Source: UBA5216 sp043743335
GTDB lineage: Bacteria; Pseudomonadota; Gammaproteobacteria; Burkholderiales; SG8-41
DNA length: 64,000 nt
Assembly: GCA_043743335.1 (NCBI GenBank)
Contig: JAYTWR010000149.1
Span: 23,186-87,185, forward strand
Direction of reading: 5' to 3'
Part shown: in pieces, positions 16,368 to 24,198 of the stretch
Layout of the letters: the number at the start of each line of letters is the position of its first letter
Numbering within the stretch: the first letter of the stretch is position 1
Notes under the pieces: generated by a model
What the model saw: the letters and a program-made list of their open reading frames with translations, nothing else
What the model was told of the DNA's origin: nothing
Databases searched by the model: none
Made by a program: the position numbers and the translations under genes

Positions 16368-17147
16368 ATGAATCTCGAACTGACCGGACTCACCGCACTC
16401 GTCACGGGTGCCTCGCGTGGCATCGGCTTTGCCGTGGCGCAAGCTTTCGCGCGTGAAGGCTGCCATCTGCACATGGTGGCCCGTACGAGTGCCGATCTTA
16501 AGGTGGCGCGCGACAAAATACGCGCTGAAAGCAACGTCAACATTATCACCCACGCGCTGGATCTCAGCGTGAGCGCCAATATCAACGCCATGGGCAAGCA
16601 TTGCGACGGCGTGGATATACTCGTCAACAACGCGGGCGGGATTCCATCGGGTCATTTGCTCGACATTGACGAAGCCCGCTGGCGTGCCGCGTGGGAACTC
16701 AAGGTGTTCGGCTATATCAACCTCACCCGTGAAATCTATCGCGGCATGTGTGCGCGCAAGCGTGGGGTGATTGTCAATGTGATCGGCGTTGCCGGCGAAC
16801 GCCTGCGGCAGGATTACATCGCCGGTGGCACCGGCAACGCAGCGCTGATGGCGTTCACCCGCAACCTTGGCGGCGAGAGCGTCGATTACGGCGTGCGCGT
16901 GATCGGCATCAATCCCGGTCAAATTGAAACCGACCGGCTGCGCGAGCGCCTCGAAAAGCGCGCGCAAAACGAACTCGGCGACAAAAAGCGCTGGCTGGAA
17001 CTGGTCGAAGACCCGCCCTTCGGGCGCCTCGCACAGCCGGACGAAGTGGCCGATGCGGTGTTGTATTTGGCTTCCGCGCGAGCGTCGTACATCAGTGGCA
17101 CCATTCTCACCGTGGATGGCGGGCGCGCGGTGCGGCATGCGACTTGA
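16368..17147 (+). CDS. short-chain dehydrogenase/reductase lacking the usual catalytic residues
   Basis: A 259-residue Rossmann protein. The cofactor motif TGASRGIG (13-20) and NNAG (87-90) are intact, with the C-terminal LTVDGG of classical SDRs. But the active site is not classical: the Ser position in NVIG is Gly140, and where Tyr-x-x-x-Lys is expected the sequence is GGTGN (Gly153, Asn157). Tyr150 is three positions too early. It may bind nucleotide without classical chemistry or use a variant mechanism. Upstream of the TctC gene; substrate unknown. Confidence 0.85.
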   Translation: MNLELTGLTALVTGASRGIGFAVAQAFAREGCHLHMVARTSADLKVARDKIRAESNVNIITHALDLSVSANINAMGKHCDGVDILVNNAGGIPSGHLLDIDEARWRAAWELKVFGYINLTREIYRGMCARKRGVIVNVIGVAGERLRQDYIAGGTGNAALMAFTRNLGGESVDYGVRVIGINPGQIETDRLRERLEKRAQNELGDKKRWLELVEDPPFGRLAQPDEVADAVLYLASARASYISGTILTVDGGRAVRHAT

Positions 17148-17184
17148 GCGTTAGTCTGAAAACTGCTTTTTATTTTTCAAGCCC

Positions 17185-18174
17185 ATGAATAAAATTCATT
17201 TAAAATCAATTAGTTACAAAATATTTCCCCACGCGGTGTGGGCGCTGCTGCTGGCTGCAGGCGCGTCATTCGCCCAGCCCTACCCCACCAAACCCGTGCG
17301 CATTGTCGTGCCCTACCCGCCCGGCGGCGGCGTGGATGTGGTGGCGCGCGTGGTGGGCCGTAAGCTGACGGACACGTTGGGCCAGCCGGTGATTGTCGAA
17401 AATCGCGGTGGTGCCTCGGGCGCTTTGGGCGCTGACATCGTGGCTAAAGCCCCGCCCGACGGCTACACCATGGGCCTCATGACCAGCACCGTGCTGATGG
17501 TGCCCGCGCTGCAAAAAGTGCCTTACGACGCGGCCAAAGACTTTGCGCCGATTATTCTGTTTGCCTCGATATCGAACATCTTGGTGGTGCATCCATCGCT
17601 GCCGGTGAAATCATTGCAGGACGTGATGCGTCTTGCGCGCGAGCGTCCCGGCGAGCTCACCCACGCCACCTCCGGCCCCGGCAGCGTACCGCATCTGATG
17701 ATGGAGCTGCTGCGCACCATGACGCCGCGCTTTGACATTGTGCACGTGCCGTACAAAGGCAACGCGCAAGCCATTACCGATTTGCTTGGCGGGCACATCA
17801 CCATGCACATTTCGTCCATGCTGTCGGCTGTGCCCTACATCAAAACCGGTCGCTTACGCCCGATAGGCGTCACCAGCGCCAAGCGCTCACGCGCGGTGCC
17901 AGACGTGCCAACGTTCGCCGAGTCCGGCGCGCCCGGCTATGACGTGAGTTCGCTGTGGGGATTTCTCGCGCCCGCGCAAACGCCGCCGGACATCATTAAC
18001 CGGCTGTATGGCGATATCGGCAAAGTGCTACGTTACCAAGATGTCAACGACCAGCTCGTCGGGCAAGGCGCGGATATTTCCGGCGCAGGCCCGCAGGAAT
18101 ATGGCGCGCTGTGGCGGGCCGAACTCGCCAAATGGCCCAAGGTAGTAGCTGCGGCAAAAATCAAGGCGGAATAA
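17185..18174 (+). CDS. TctC/Bug-family periplasmic solute-binding protein
   Basis: A 329-residue protein with an N-terminal signal (hydrophobic VWALLLAAGASFAQP; cleavage after AQ or SFA) and a tripartite tricarboxylate receptor domain: YPTKPVRIVVPYPPGGGVDV, NRGGASGALG, HVPYKGNAQA and VPTFAESGAPGYD. Bug proteins bind carboxylates for TTT transporters or sensors. No TctA/TctB membrane partners are nearby, which is common in Burkholderiales. A border repeat is embedded in the coding sequence before the hydrophobic core of the signal. Confidence 0.92.
   Translation: MNKIHLKSISYKIFPHAVWALLLAAGASFAQPYPTKPVRIVVPYPPGGGVDVVARVVGRKLTDTLGQPVIVENRGGASGALGADIVAKAPPDGYTMGLMTSTVLMVPALQKVPYDAAKDFAPIILFASISNILVVHPSLPVKSLQDVMRLARERPGELTHATSGPGSVPHLMMELLRTMTPRFDIVHVPYKGNAQAITDLLGGHITMHISSMLSAVPYIKTGRLRPIGVTSAKRSRAVPDVPTFAESGAPGYDVSSLWGFLAPAQTPPDIINRLYGDIGKVLRYQDVNDQLVGQGADISGAGPQEYGALWRAELAKWPKVVAAAKIKAE
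17204..17216 (+). repeat. IHF-like border repeat 5 (inside the tctC signal-peptide codons)
   Basis: AATCAATTAGTTA, exact match, within codons of the n-region of the TctC signal peptide (KSISYK). This is one of two clear copies lying inside the body of a reading frame. Confidence 0.75.
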
Positions 18175-18306
18175 AGCGCCTACCCGCATAAGCTGTTTCG
18201 ACCTACAATTCGTCAACGTGCAGGCGGTAGCAGCGTTTGAGACTTTGAGCCGCACGCGTGATGGCTGTACTGACCGTAACGACCAACAACATAAGGGGGA
18301 ATTCAC

Positions 18307-18597
18307 ATGCTGCATTTTCTTTGGATCGCATTGATCGGTTTTGCTGCGGGCTTCATTGCGCGCGCATTGCATCCCGGCAAGGATAATCTGGGCTTCATCA
18401 TGACGGCGGTGCTCGGTGTGGCCGGCTCGTTTGGCGCGACGTACCTCGGCCAGATTCTCGGCCTCTACAAGCAAGGCGAAAACGCTGGCTTTATTATGTC
18501 GGTCATCGGCGCAGTCGTGCTGCTGGTTATTTACGGTTTTGTCGCGAAGAAAAAAGACGGCGGTGACGGCAGCAGCGGAGGTGGCACATCGAACTAA
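18307..18597 (+). CDS. GlsB/YeaQ/YmgE-family small membrane protein
   Basis: A 96-residue protein with three hydrophobic stretches (about 3-20, 28-48, 60-77) and the family pattern GFAAGFIARALHPGKDNLGF, then a Lys/Gly/Ser-rich tail. Family members are described as stress-response (transglycosylase-associated) membrane proteins with no proven activity. AAGGGGGAA lies 8 bp before the ATG, a strong ribosome site. Confidence 0.88.
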   Translation: MLHFLWIALIGFAAGFIARALHPGKDNLGFIMTAVLGVAGSFGATYLGQILGLYKQGENAGFIMSVIGAVVLLVIYGFVAKKKDGGDGSSGGGTSN

Positions 18598-18635
18598 TTC
18601 GCTGGCCAGCGCTACGGCTCCCCACGCTTTATCCC

Positions 18636-19157
18636 ATGCGCAGCGGACAGCTAAATAGCGCTGCGCCGACGGCCTCCACCGCGCTGGCCCTGCCCGGCAA
18701 CGCGGCGGCGCTGGACGCTGCGGTCAAGCGCGCCAACGCCGTGGTTACCCGCCGTGCGGCGCTGGCCTCGGCTGCGTCGCTGGTGCCCTTGCCAGGGCTC
18801 GATCTCGCCGTGGATATCGCTGCGGTAATGAGGCTCATCCCCGCGATCAATCAAGAGTTTGGCCTAACGCCCGCGCAAATTGCCAAACTCAGCCCCGCCC
18901 GACAGTTGATGGTTTACAAATCCATAGTGGCGGTGGGCAGTGTGATGATCGGAAAACTCGTCACCAAAGAAATCGCCATCGGGGTGCTGAAAACCGTGGG
19001 CGTGCGTCTCACCGCCAAGCAAGCGGGCAAATACGTGCCGGTGGCCGGCCAAGCGTTGTCCGTGGTGCTGGGATTCGCGGCGATGAAATACGTGGGGCAG
19101 CAGCACATCAACGACTGTCGCAGCGTCGTCGAAGCCACACTACCGCGTGAGGCTTGA
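18636..19157 (+). CDS. DUF697-like membrane-associated protein
   Basis: A 173-residue Ala-rich protein. The segment about residues 22-60 (RANAVVTRRAALASAASLVPLPGLD) and hydrophobic stretches near 50-70 and 135-150 resemble the DUF697/YcjF C-terminal domain, which often associates with Era-like GTPases. No GTPase is adjacent. It starts 38 bp after the GlsB-like gene and may be co-transcribed. Function unknown. Confidence 0.65.
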   Translation: MRSGQLNSAAPTASTALALPGNAAALDAAVKRANAVVTRRAALASAASLVPLPGLDLAVDIAAVMRLIPAINQEFGLTPAQIAKLSPARQLMVYKSIVAVGSVMIGKLVTKEIAIGVLKTVGVRLTAKQAGKYVPVAGQALSVVLGFAAMKYVGQQHINDCRSVVEATLPREA

Positions 19158-19268
19158 GCACACCGAGCGTGCGGTGAACTCAGCGCGATACGGCGTCAGG
19201 CCTGCTATCATTGGGGCCGCCGCAATGTGGCTGGAATTAAATGCCTGCTACAGTATAATAATCAATAA

Positions 19269-19281
19269 AATCAATTAGTTA
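19269..19281 (+). repeat. IHF-like border repeat 6 (before malonyl-CoA decarboxylase gene)
   Basis: AATCAATTAGTTA, exact match, AT-rich 5' flank (ATAATCAATAAA), 25 bp before the ATG at 19307. Confidence 0.75.
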
Positions 19282-19306
19282 CGCATAATATTTCGCCGCC
19301 CTCAGC

Positions 19307-20635
19307 ATGGCTCCCTCCTTATTGAAACGGCTGGTGCGCACCGTGGTGCCGCCGCCCAACGAAGCCGCCCGCGCCAGCCGTCACGCAGCCAAGGTCATTG
19401 ATGCCTGGCGCGAGCTTCTGTCTGACCGTGGTGAAGTCTCCGGTGCGGCCATCGCGCGCGAAGCGCTGGGCGCTTGGCGCGATTTCGATACGGCCTATTT
19501 GCCGGCATTTTTTGACCGCCTTGCGGCAGAATTTTCACCGGAAGAAGCCGCATTGCGCGCCGCTGCCCAGCGCTACATCGCCGAACCTTCCGCACCGCAC
19601 TTGATGCACCTGCAGCGCATCGCTGCATCGCCGCGCCAGGAATTGTTTCGCCGCCTGAATCAAGCGCCCGAAGGCACCGTCACGCTGGTGCACCTGCGAA
19701 AAAATTTGCTGTCCCAGATGGCCGACCACCCTGAATGGCAGGTCATCGACGCCGATCTGGTGCACTTGTTCAATTCGTGGTTCAACCGCGGATTTTTGAC
19801 GCTGCAGCGCATCGACTGGCACACGCCGGCCATCGTGCTGGAAAAGCTCATCGAATATGAAGCGGTGCATGAAATCTCCGGCTGGCCCGACTTGCGCCGC
19901 CGTCTGCAAAGTGACCGGCGTTGCTTCGCTTTTTTCCACCCGGCCTTACCCAACGAGCCGCTAATTTTCATCGAAGTGGCCTTGGTCAAAGGCATTAGCA
20001 GCGCCGTACAGCCGTTGCTGGACATCAACGCACCAGTCGCCGATCCCGAAAAAGCAGATACGGCGGTGTTTTACTCCATCACCAACTGTCAGCCGGGTTT
20101 ACGTGGCGTATCGTTCGGCAACCTGTTGATTAAACAAGTGGCGCAGCGCTTGGGCGAAGAATTCCCGCGCATCAAGACCTTTTCCACGCTGTCGCCGATA
20201 CCGGGCTTCACTGCGTGGCTGGCGGCTAACGCCAGCAGCGTGTCCGAACCCGCCAAAGCCGTGCTGCAAAACCTGCTGGTGCCGGACTGGCACCGTCAAT
20301 CGACACTGGTGGCATCGCTGCAAAAGGTGCTGCCGCCCCTGTGCTCACATTATCTGTTGCATGCAACCCATGACGGTGCGCCGGCCGATCCGGTAGCCCG
20401 TTTTCACTTGGGCAACGGCGCCCGCGCTGAACGGCTTAACTGGCTGGCTGACACCTCGGCACGCGGCGTGAAAAATTGCGCGGGCATGATGGTCAATTAC
20501 GTCTACCATCTCGACCAAATCGAAGACAATCACGAACACTATGTGCGCGAACATCGCGTCGCCGCCACGCACGACATGCGGCGACTGGCGCGCGAAAGCA
20601 CGCTGGCAGACCCCGCTATAACGCACAAGCACTAA
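19307..20635 (+). CDS. malonyl-CoA decarboxylase
   Basis: A 442-residue MCD-family enzyme (malonyl-CoA to acetyl-CoA and CO2). The N-terminal helical part is followed by the GNAT-like catalytic domain with FSTLSPIPGF (catalytic Ser), RFHLGNGA (catalytic His) and ADTSARGVKNCAGMMVNYVY. No malonyl-CoA synthetase (MatB) or malonate carrier gene lies beside it, although a TctC receptor is upstream. It could serve malonate use or removal of malonyl-CoA from promiscuous carboxylation. Its stop lies in a 14-bp tandem duplication. Confidence 0.93.
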   Translation: MAPSLLKRLVRTVVPPPNEAARASRHAAKVIDAWRELLSDRGEVSGAAIAREALGAWRDFDTAYLPAFFDRLAAEFSPEEAALRAAAQRYIAEPSAPHLMHLQRIAASPRQELFRRLNQAPEGTVTLVHLRKNLLSQMADHPEWQVIDADLVHLFNSWFNRGFLTLQRIDWHTPAIVLEKLIEYEAVHEISGWPDLRRRLQSDRRCFAFFHPALPNEPLIFIEVALVKGISSAVQPLLDINAPVADPEKADTAVFYSITNCQPGLRGVSFGNLLIKQVAQRLGEEFPRIKTFSTLSPIPGFTAWLAANASSVSEPAKAVLQNLLVPDWHRQSTLVASLQKVLPPLCSHYLLHATHDGAPADPVARFHLGNGARAERLNWLADTSARGVKNCAGMMVNYVYHLDQIEDNHEHYVREHRVAATHDMRRLARESTLADPAITHKH

Positions 20636-20650
20636 CGCACAAGCAGTAAC
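20619..20650. repeat. 14-bp tandem duplication at the MCD stop codon
   Basis: taacgcacaagcac is followed by taacgcacaagcag and then taac. The duplication covers the last codons and TAA of the decarboxylase gene and the gap before the CoxG-like gene. Confidence 0.8.
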
Positions 20651-20661
20651 GGAACACCCCT

Positions 20662-21111
20662 ATGGAAATGACCGGCGAACAACTCATCCCGCAACCGCAG
20701 GATGTCACCTGGAAAGCGCTCAACGACACGGCGGTGCTGAAAGCCTGCATTCCCGGCTGTGAATCCATTGAACAAACCGGCGACAACGAATATCAGTTGG
20801 TGATGGTGGCCAGAGTCGGCCCGGTCAGTGCCAAGTTCAAGGGCAAAATGACGCTGTCGAATATCGTCGCACCGCAATCCTACCGCTTGGCGTTTGAAGG
20901 TTCTGGCGGTGTGGCCGGATTCGCCAAGGGCGAGGCCAGCGTGCACCTCTCACCCGGCGACGGTGGTACCAAGCTCGCGTATGCCTGCAACGCCATGATC
21001 GGCGGCAAGCTGGCGCAGGTGGGCTCACGTCTCATTGACGGCGTGGCAAAAAAAATTGCGGGGGAGTTTTTTACCGCGTTTAATACGCAGGTCAGCGCGC
21101 TAGGGAAGTAA
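20662..21111 (+). CDS. CoxG-like SRPBCC family protein
   Basis: A 149-residue protein resembling carbon monoxide dehydrogenase subunit G (CoxG): QDVTWKALNDTAVLKACIPGCESIE at the start, KFKGKMTLSNI in the middle and a hydrophobic GGKLAQVGSRLIDGVAKKIAG helix at the end. It is a START-like helix-grip fold. No CO dehydrogenase (CoxMSL) genes are present, so a real CODH role is unlikely; such stand-alone proteins are common and of unknown ligand. Directly downstream of the decarboxylase. Confidence 0.85.
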   Translation: MEMTGEQLIPQPQDVTWKALNDTAVLKACIPGCESIEQTGDNEYQLVMVARVGPVSAKFKGKMTLSNIVAPQSYRLAFEGSGGVAGFAKGEASVHLSPGDGGTKLAYACNAMIGGKLAQVGSRLIDGVAKKIAGEFFTAFNTQVSALGK

Positions 21112-21166
21112 CGGCGACCGCTGAATTGGACACAGAGGCCGCAGAGGACACATAGGACGAAAGCGC

Positions 21167-21805
21167 CTATTCCTTAGCCCCGGCTTTCGTCAAAATCCGC
21201 ACGATTTCATCGTTATTGCGCTGTTTAGCAGCGGCCAGCGCGGTGTAGCCATTGGGCGCTTTGTTGCTGATGTTGGCCCCGTATTCCATCAACAGCAGCA
21301 CGGCCTGCGTTTGCCCTTCGCGTGCGGCGAGCATGAGCGCGGTCAGCCCGGCGGCATTTGACGCATCTATTTTGGCACCGCGCACCAGCAAAAATCGCAT
21401 CACATCGATACGGTTCATCGACGCCGCATACATCAGCGGCGTCCAGCCGCCGTGATCGATTTGCGCGCCCTCCGCCAGCAGCGCCTTTACCACCTCTAGG
21501 TGGCCTTTAATGGCAGCCAGCATCAGCGCACTTTCGCCGAAGCTGTTCAGCGCAGCAACCTTGGGCTTGGCCGACAGCAACGTTTTGATGACAGTCATAT
21601 TGCCTTCTTTGGCCGCCATCATCAAAAAGGAGTCGCCTTCCTTGTTGACTGAATTCACGTCCAAGCCCTTTTGCAGCAGGTTCGAAACCGTGCTTTGATC
21701 GCCCAAGCCGATGGCGCGGATCATGTCTTCATAGACCGCTGCAGCGCAAAAACCTGCTGAAAACATCAGGCAGCAGGCTAAAAAATATCGAATAAACAAC
21801 TTCAT
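21167..21805 (-). CDS. secreted ankyrin-repeat protein
   Basis: A 212-residue protein with a signal peptide (hydrophobic FLACCLMFSAGFCAA; cleavage near AAA-VYED) and about five ankyrin repeats from residue 30 to 205 (for example FGESALMLAAIKGHLEVVKALL, GWTPLMYAASMNRIDVMRFLL and GLTALMLAAREGQTQAVLLLM). Probably a periplasmic protein-interaction module. It follows tatD after a border repeat. Confidence 0.9.
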   Translation of the reverse strand: MKLFIRYFLACCLMFSAGFCAAAVYEDMIRAIGLGDQSTVSNLLQKGLDVNSVNKEGDSFLMMAAKEGNMTVIKTLLSAKPKVAALNSFGESALMLAAIKGHLEVVKALLAEGAQIDHGGWTPLMYAASMNRIDVMRFLLVRGAKIDASNAAGLTALMLAAREGQTQAVLLLMEYGANISNKAPNGYTALAAAKQRNNDEIVRILTKAGAKE

Positions 21806-21815
21806 GTTTAGTTCC

Positions 21816-21828
21816 TAACTATTTGAAT
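21816..21828 (-). repeat. IHF-like border repeat 7 (tatD/ankyrin)
   Basis: The minus strand reads ATTCAAATAGTTA, one mismatch at position 2. It encodes the last residues and TAG stop of TatD; the AT-rich flank supplies codons for NNFIKLFK. Confidence 0.55.
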
Positions 21829-22577
21829 AATTTAATAAAATTATTTGTAGTATTTTCGGCAATCCATTCAAACGTGCAGCCTCGCAAGCGTGCGATTTCT
21901 TCCGCTACATGCTTGACCAGCCCCGGCTCATTGGTCTTGCCGCGAAACGGCACAGGCGCCAAATACGGCGAATCGGTCTCGATCAGCATGCGATCCAGTG
22001 GCACTTTTTGCGCCACTTCCTTTAGCGCTTTGGCGTTTTTGAAGGTGACGATGCCGGAAAACGAAATGTAAAAACCCATGTCCAGCGCGGCTTGTGCCAC
22101 TTCCCAAGTCTCGGTAAAACAATGCATCACGCCGCCCGCTTCTTGCGCACCCTCGGCCTGCATAATACGTAAGGTGTCATCGGCAGCCGATCTTGTGTGA
22201 ATAATCAAAGGCTTAGCAGATTTTTTGGCGGCCTGGATGTGGTTGCGAAAACGCTGCCGTTGCCATTCCAAATCGCCGGTTAGTCGGTAATAATCCAGTC
22301 CTGTTTCGCCGATGGCGACGATTTTCGGGTGCTGCGCCAATCTGACCAACTCATCGACAGAGGGTTCAGTCACATCCGGATAATCCGGATGCACGCCCAC
22401 CGAGGCATATAGCTGCTCATGCGCCTCCGCCAGCGCTAAAACCTGTGGGAAATCTTCCATATTGACGCTGACACACAACGCATGCGTCACTTGATTCTCG
22501 CGCATGCGCGCCAAAACTTCGTCGAGACGGGCTGCAAGCTCAGGAAAATCCAAGTGGCAGTGGGAATCTATGAGCAT
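21819..22577 (-). CDS. TatD-family metal-dependent hydrolase
   Basis: A 252-residue TIM-barrel nuclease-type hydrolase. Metal ligands are visible: SHCHLD at the start, GETGLDYY, IIHTRSAADD, MHCFTETWE and ETDSPYLAPVPFRG. TatD proteins have 3'-5' exonuclease/DNase activity; the YcfH-like copy normally follows holB, as here. Its ATG directly abuts the holB stop (TAAATG). Confidence 0.93.
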   Translation of the reverse strand: MLIDSHCHLDFPELAARLDEVLARMRENQVTHALCVSVNMEDFPQVLALAEAHEQLYASVGVHPDYPDVTEPSVDELVRLAQHPKIVAIGETGLDYYRLTGDLEWQRQRFRNHIQAAKKSAKPLIIHTRSAADDTLRIMQAEGAQEAGGVMHCFTETWEVAQAALDMGFYISFSGIVTFKNAKALKEVAQKVPLDRMLIETDSPYLAPVPFRGKTNEPGLVKHVAEEIARLRGCTFEWIAENTTNNFIKLFK

Positions 22578-23570
22578 TTAGGCTCGCAGCAGTTGGGCGT
22601 AACGCAGCATCAAATCTTCCAGTAGCAGACGCGGGTTTAGAGGGTGATTCACAATCCGCTGAAAACGCACCAATTCGCGGTGATAGCGCATAATTTCCAA
22701 TGTATTCATGCGTTTTGTGGCAGAAATTAGCGCATCTTTTCGGTCAGGATTGTAACGTAATGGCTGCCCCAAACTCAGTCGCACCAAATCATAACTCCAG
22801 CGCTGTAACCAATTGATTATTTGAGGAATTGGCTGAGCAGCGCAACGCTCTGCCACGGCCAGCGGGTCGAATTCCCGGCTGGAAAGCCCCTCCAGCAGTT
22901 GCTGCCGCCCTGCCCAATAGTCCGGCGTATCGAGTTCTACGGCCAGCAAAGGGGCTCCGCCAGCTTGGGCCAAGGCCAAATCGGGCTGCGAAATGCCGCT
23001 TTTTGCCAACCAGGCGGCGGCTTCCGGCGCAGAGGGCGGTGGCAGTGCGATTTGTTGACAGCGGCTGCGTAGGGTCGCAGGCAGCATGTGAGACCGGTCG
23101 CTGACCAGTAAGAAATGGGTGTGGGGCGGCGGCTCTTCTAGGCTTTTCAACAACGCATTGGCCGCGTTGACGTTCATCGCTTCAGCGGGCTGCACCACCA
23201 CCACTTTGACGCCACTGCGATGCGCGCTGATATTGATAAACTCTGCTAAGGAACGCACCTGCGCTATCGATATATCGCGCTTTTTCTTTTTATCGGACGG
23301 TTCGTCGTCAGCGGCGGCTTCAGCGATTTCCGGCTGTAACAGGCGGTAATCGGGGTGGTTCCCGGTGTCGAACCAATGGCAGGCTTGACACGCGCCGCAG
23401 GCCTGCAGCGGCGCAGTCGGTGCCTCGCACAGCAGGCCTTTGGCCAGCGCTGCGGCAAACTCACGCTTGCCGATGCCGGCTGGACCTTTGAATAAAAGGG
23501 CATGCGGCAACTGCGCCGCGCGCTGGGCGAGTTGCTGGTACTGCCTTTCATGCCATTTATAAATAGTCAT
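22578..23570 (-). CDS. holB: DNA polymerase III subunit delta'
   Basis: A 330-residue clamp-loader subunit. The P-loop-like LFKGPAGIGKREFAAAL is near the N-terminus. A zinc-binding Cys cluster follows (CEAP...ACGACQACHWF), then the delta' body (ANALLKSLEEPPPHTHFLLVSD). Delta' organises the clamp loader without hydrolysing ATP. The ATG overlaps the tmk stop (ATGA). The family usually has a pilZ-like gene next in betaproteobacteria; here tatD follows directly. Confidence 0.93.
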   Translation of the reverse strand: MTIYKWHERQYQQLAQRAAQLPHALLFKGPAGIGKREFAAALAKGLLCEAPTAPLQACGACQACHWFDTGNHPDYRLLQPEIAEAAADDEPSDKKKKRDISIAQVRSLAEFINISAHRSGVKVVVVQPAEAMNVNAANALLKSLEEPPPHTHFLLVSDRSHMLPATLRSRCQQIALPPPSAPEAAAWLAKSGISQPDLALAQAGGAPLLAVELDTPDYWAGRQQLLEGLSSREFDPLAVAERCAAQPIPQIINWLQRWSYDLVRLSLGQPLRYNPDRKDALISATKRMNTLEIMRYHRELVRFQRIVNHPLNPRLLLEDLMLRYAQLLRA

Positions 23571-24190
23571 TTAAAACAATTACTTACAATTACTTCTTCT
23601 ACTGATTGTTTAACTTCAGGTAACGTTAAAGTGGCGTCCACCACCCGTATGCGCTGCGGATGTTCACGCGCGCGCCGCAGATAGCCGTCACGCACCCGGT
23701 CGAAAAACGAGCGGCCCTCCTGCTCGAAACGATCCGGCTCGCGCGCGGCCTGCGTACGCGCCTTGCCGACTTCGCTGGGCACGTCAAAATACAGCGTCAA
23801 GTCAGGTTGCAAGCTGCCCTGCACCCAAGTCTCCAACGCCGCAATGCGCTCCCAAGCCAGCCCGCTGCCCCCAGACTGATAGGCGAAGGTGGCGTCGGTG
23901 AAACGGTCGCAAACCACCCAAATGCCAGCATCGAGGGCGGGGCGTATGACTTTATCTAAGTGCTCGCGCCGCGCCGCAAACATCAGCAAAGCCTCGGTTT
24001 CGGGGTGCAGCTTCTGCGCCTTGGCCAGCAGCAACTCGCGCAGCCGCTCGCCCAGCGGCGTGCCGCCGGGTTCGCGCGTGAGCTGCACCTTGACGCCGCG
24101 CGCCTCGAGAAAGCCAGGTAGCCACGTCAGATGCGTGCTTTTGCCAGCGCCGTCCATGCCTTCCAGCGTAATGAATTTGCCACGTGTCAT
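23567..24190 (-). CDS. tmk: thymidylate kinase
   Basis: A 207-residue dTMP kinase. The P-loop LEGMDGAGKSTHL, the DR motif (VCDRFTDATFAYQ) and TREPGGTPLGE are intact. Makes dTDP for DNA synthesis. The last residues (VSNCFK) and the stop are encoded by a border repeat, so the C-terminal tail is probably not ancestral. Placed between mltG and holB as usual. Confidence 0.95.
   Translation of the reverse strand: MTRGKFITLEGMDGAGKSTHLTWLPGFLEARGVKVQLTREPGGTPLGERLRELLLAKAQKLHPETEALLMFAARREHLDKVIRPALDAGIWVVCDRFTDATFAYQSGGSGLAWERIAALETWVQGSLQPDLTLYFDVPSEVGKARTQAAREPDRFEQEGRSFFDRVRDGYLRRAREHPQRIRVVDATLTLPEVKQSVEEVIVSNCFK
23574..23586 (+). repeat. IHF-like border repeat 8 (tmk/holB)
   Basis: AAACAATTACTTA, one mismatch. 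On the minus strand it encodes the tmk C-terminus, and its AT-rich flank leads into the overlapping holB start. Confidence 0.6.
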
Positions 24191-24198
24191 TTGCGCCC

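Noticed and set aside
20662..21111. Carbon monoxide dehydrogenase system
   Set aside because: Only a CoxG-like SRPBCC protein is present; no coxM, coxS or coxL genes or other maturation genes are in the window.
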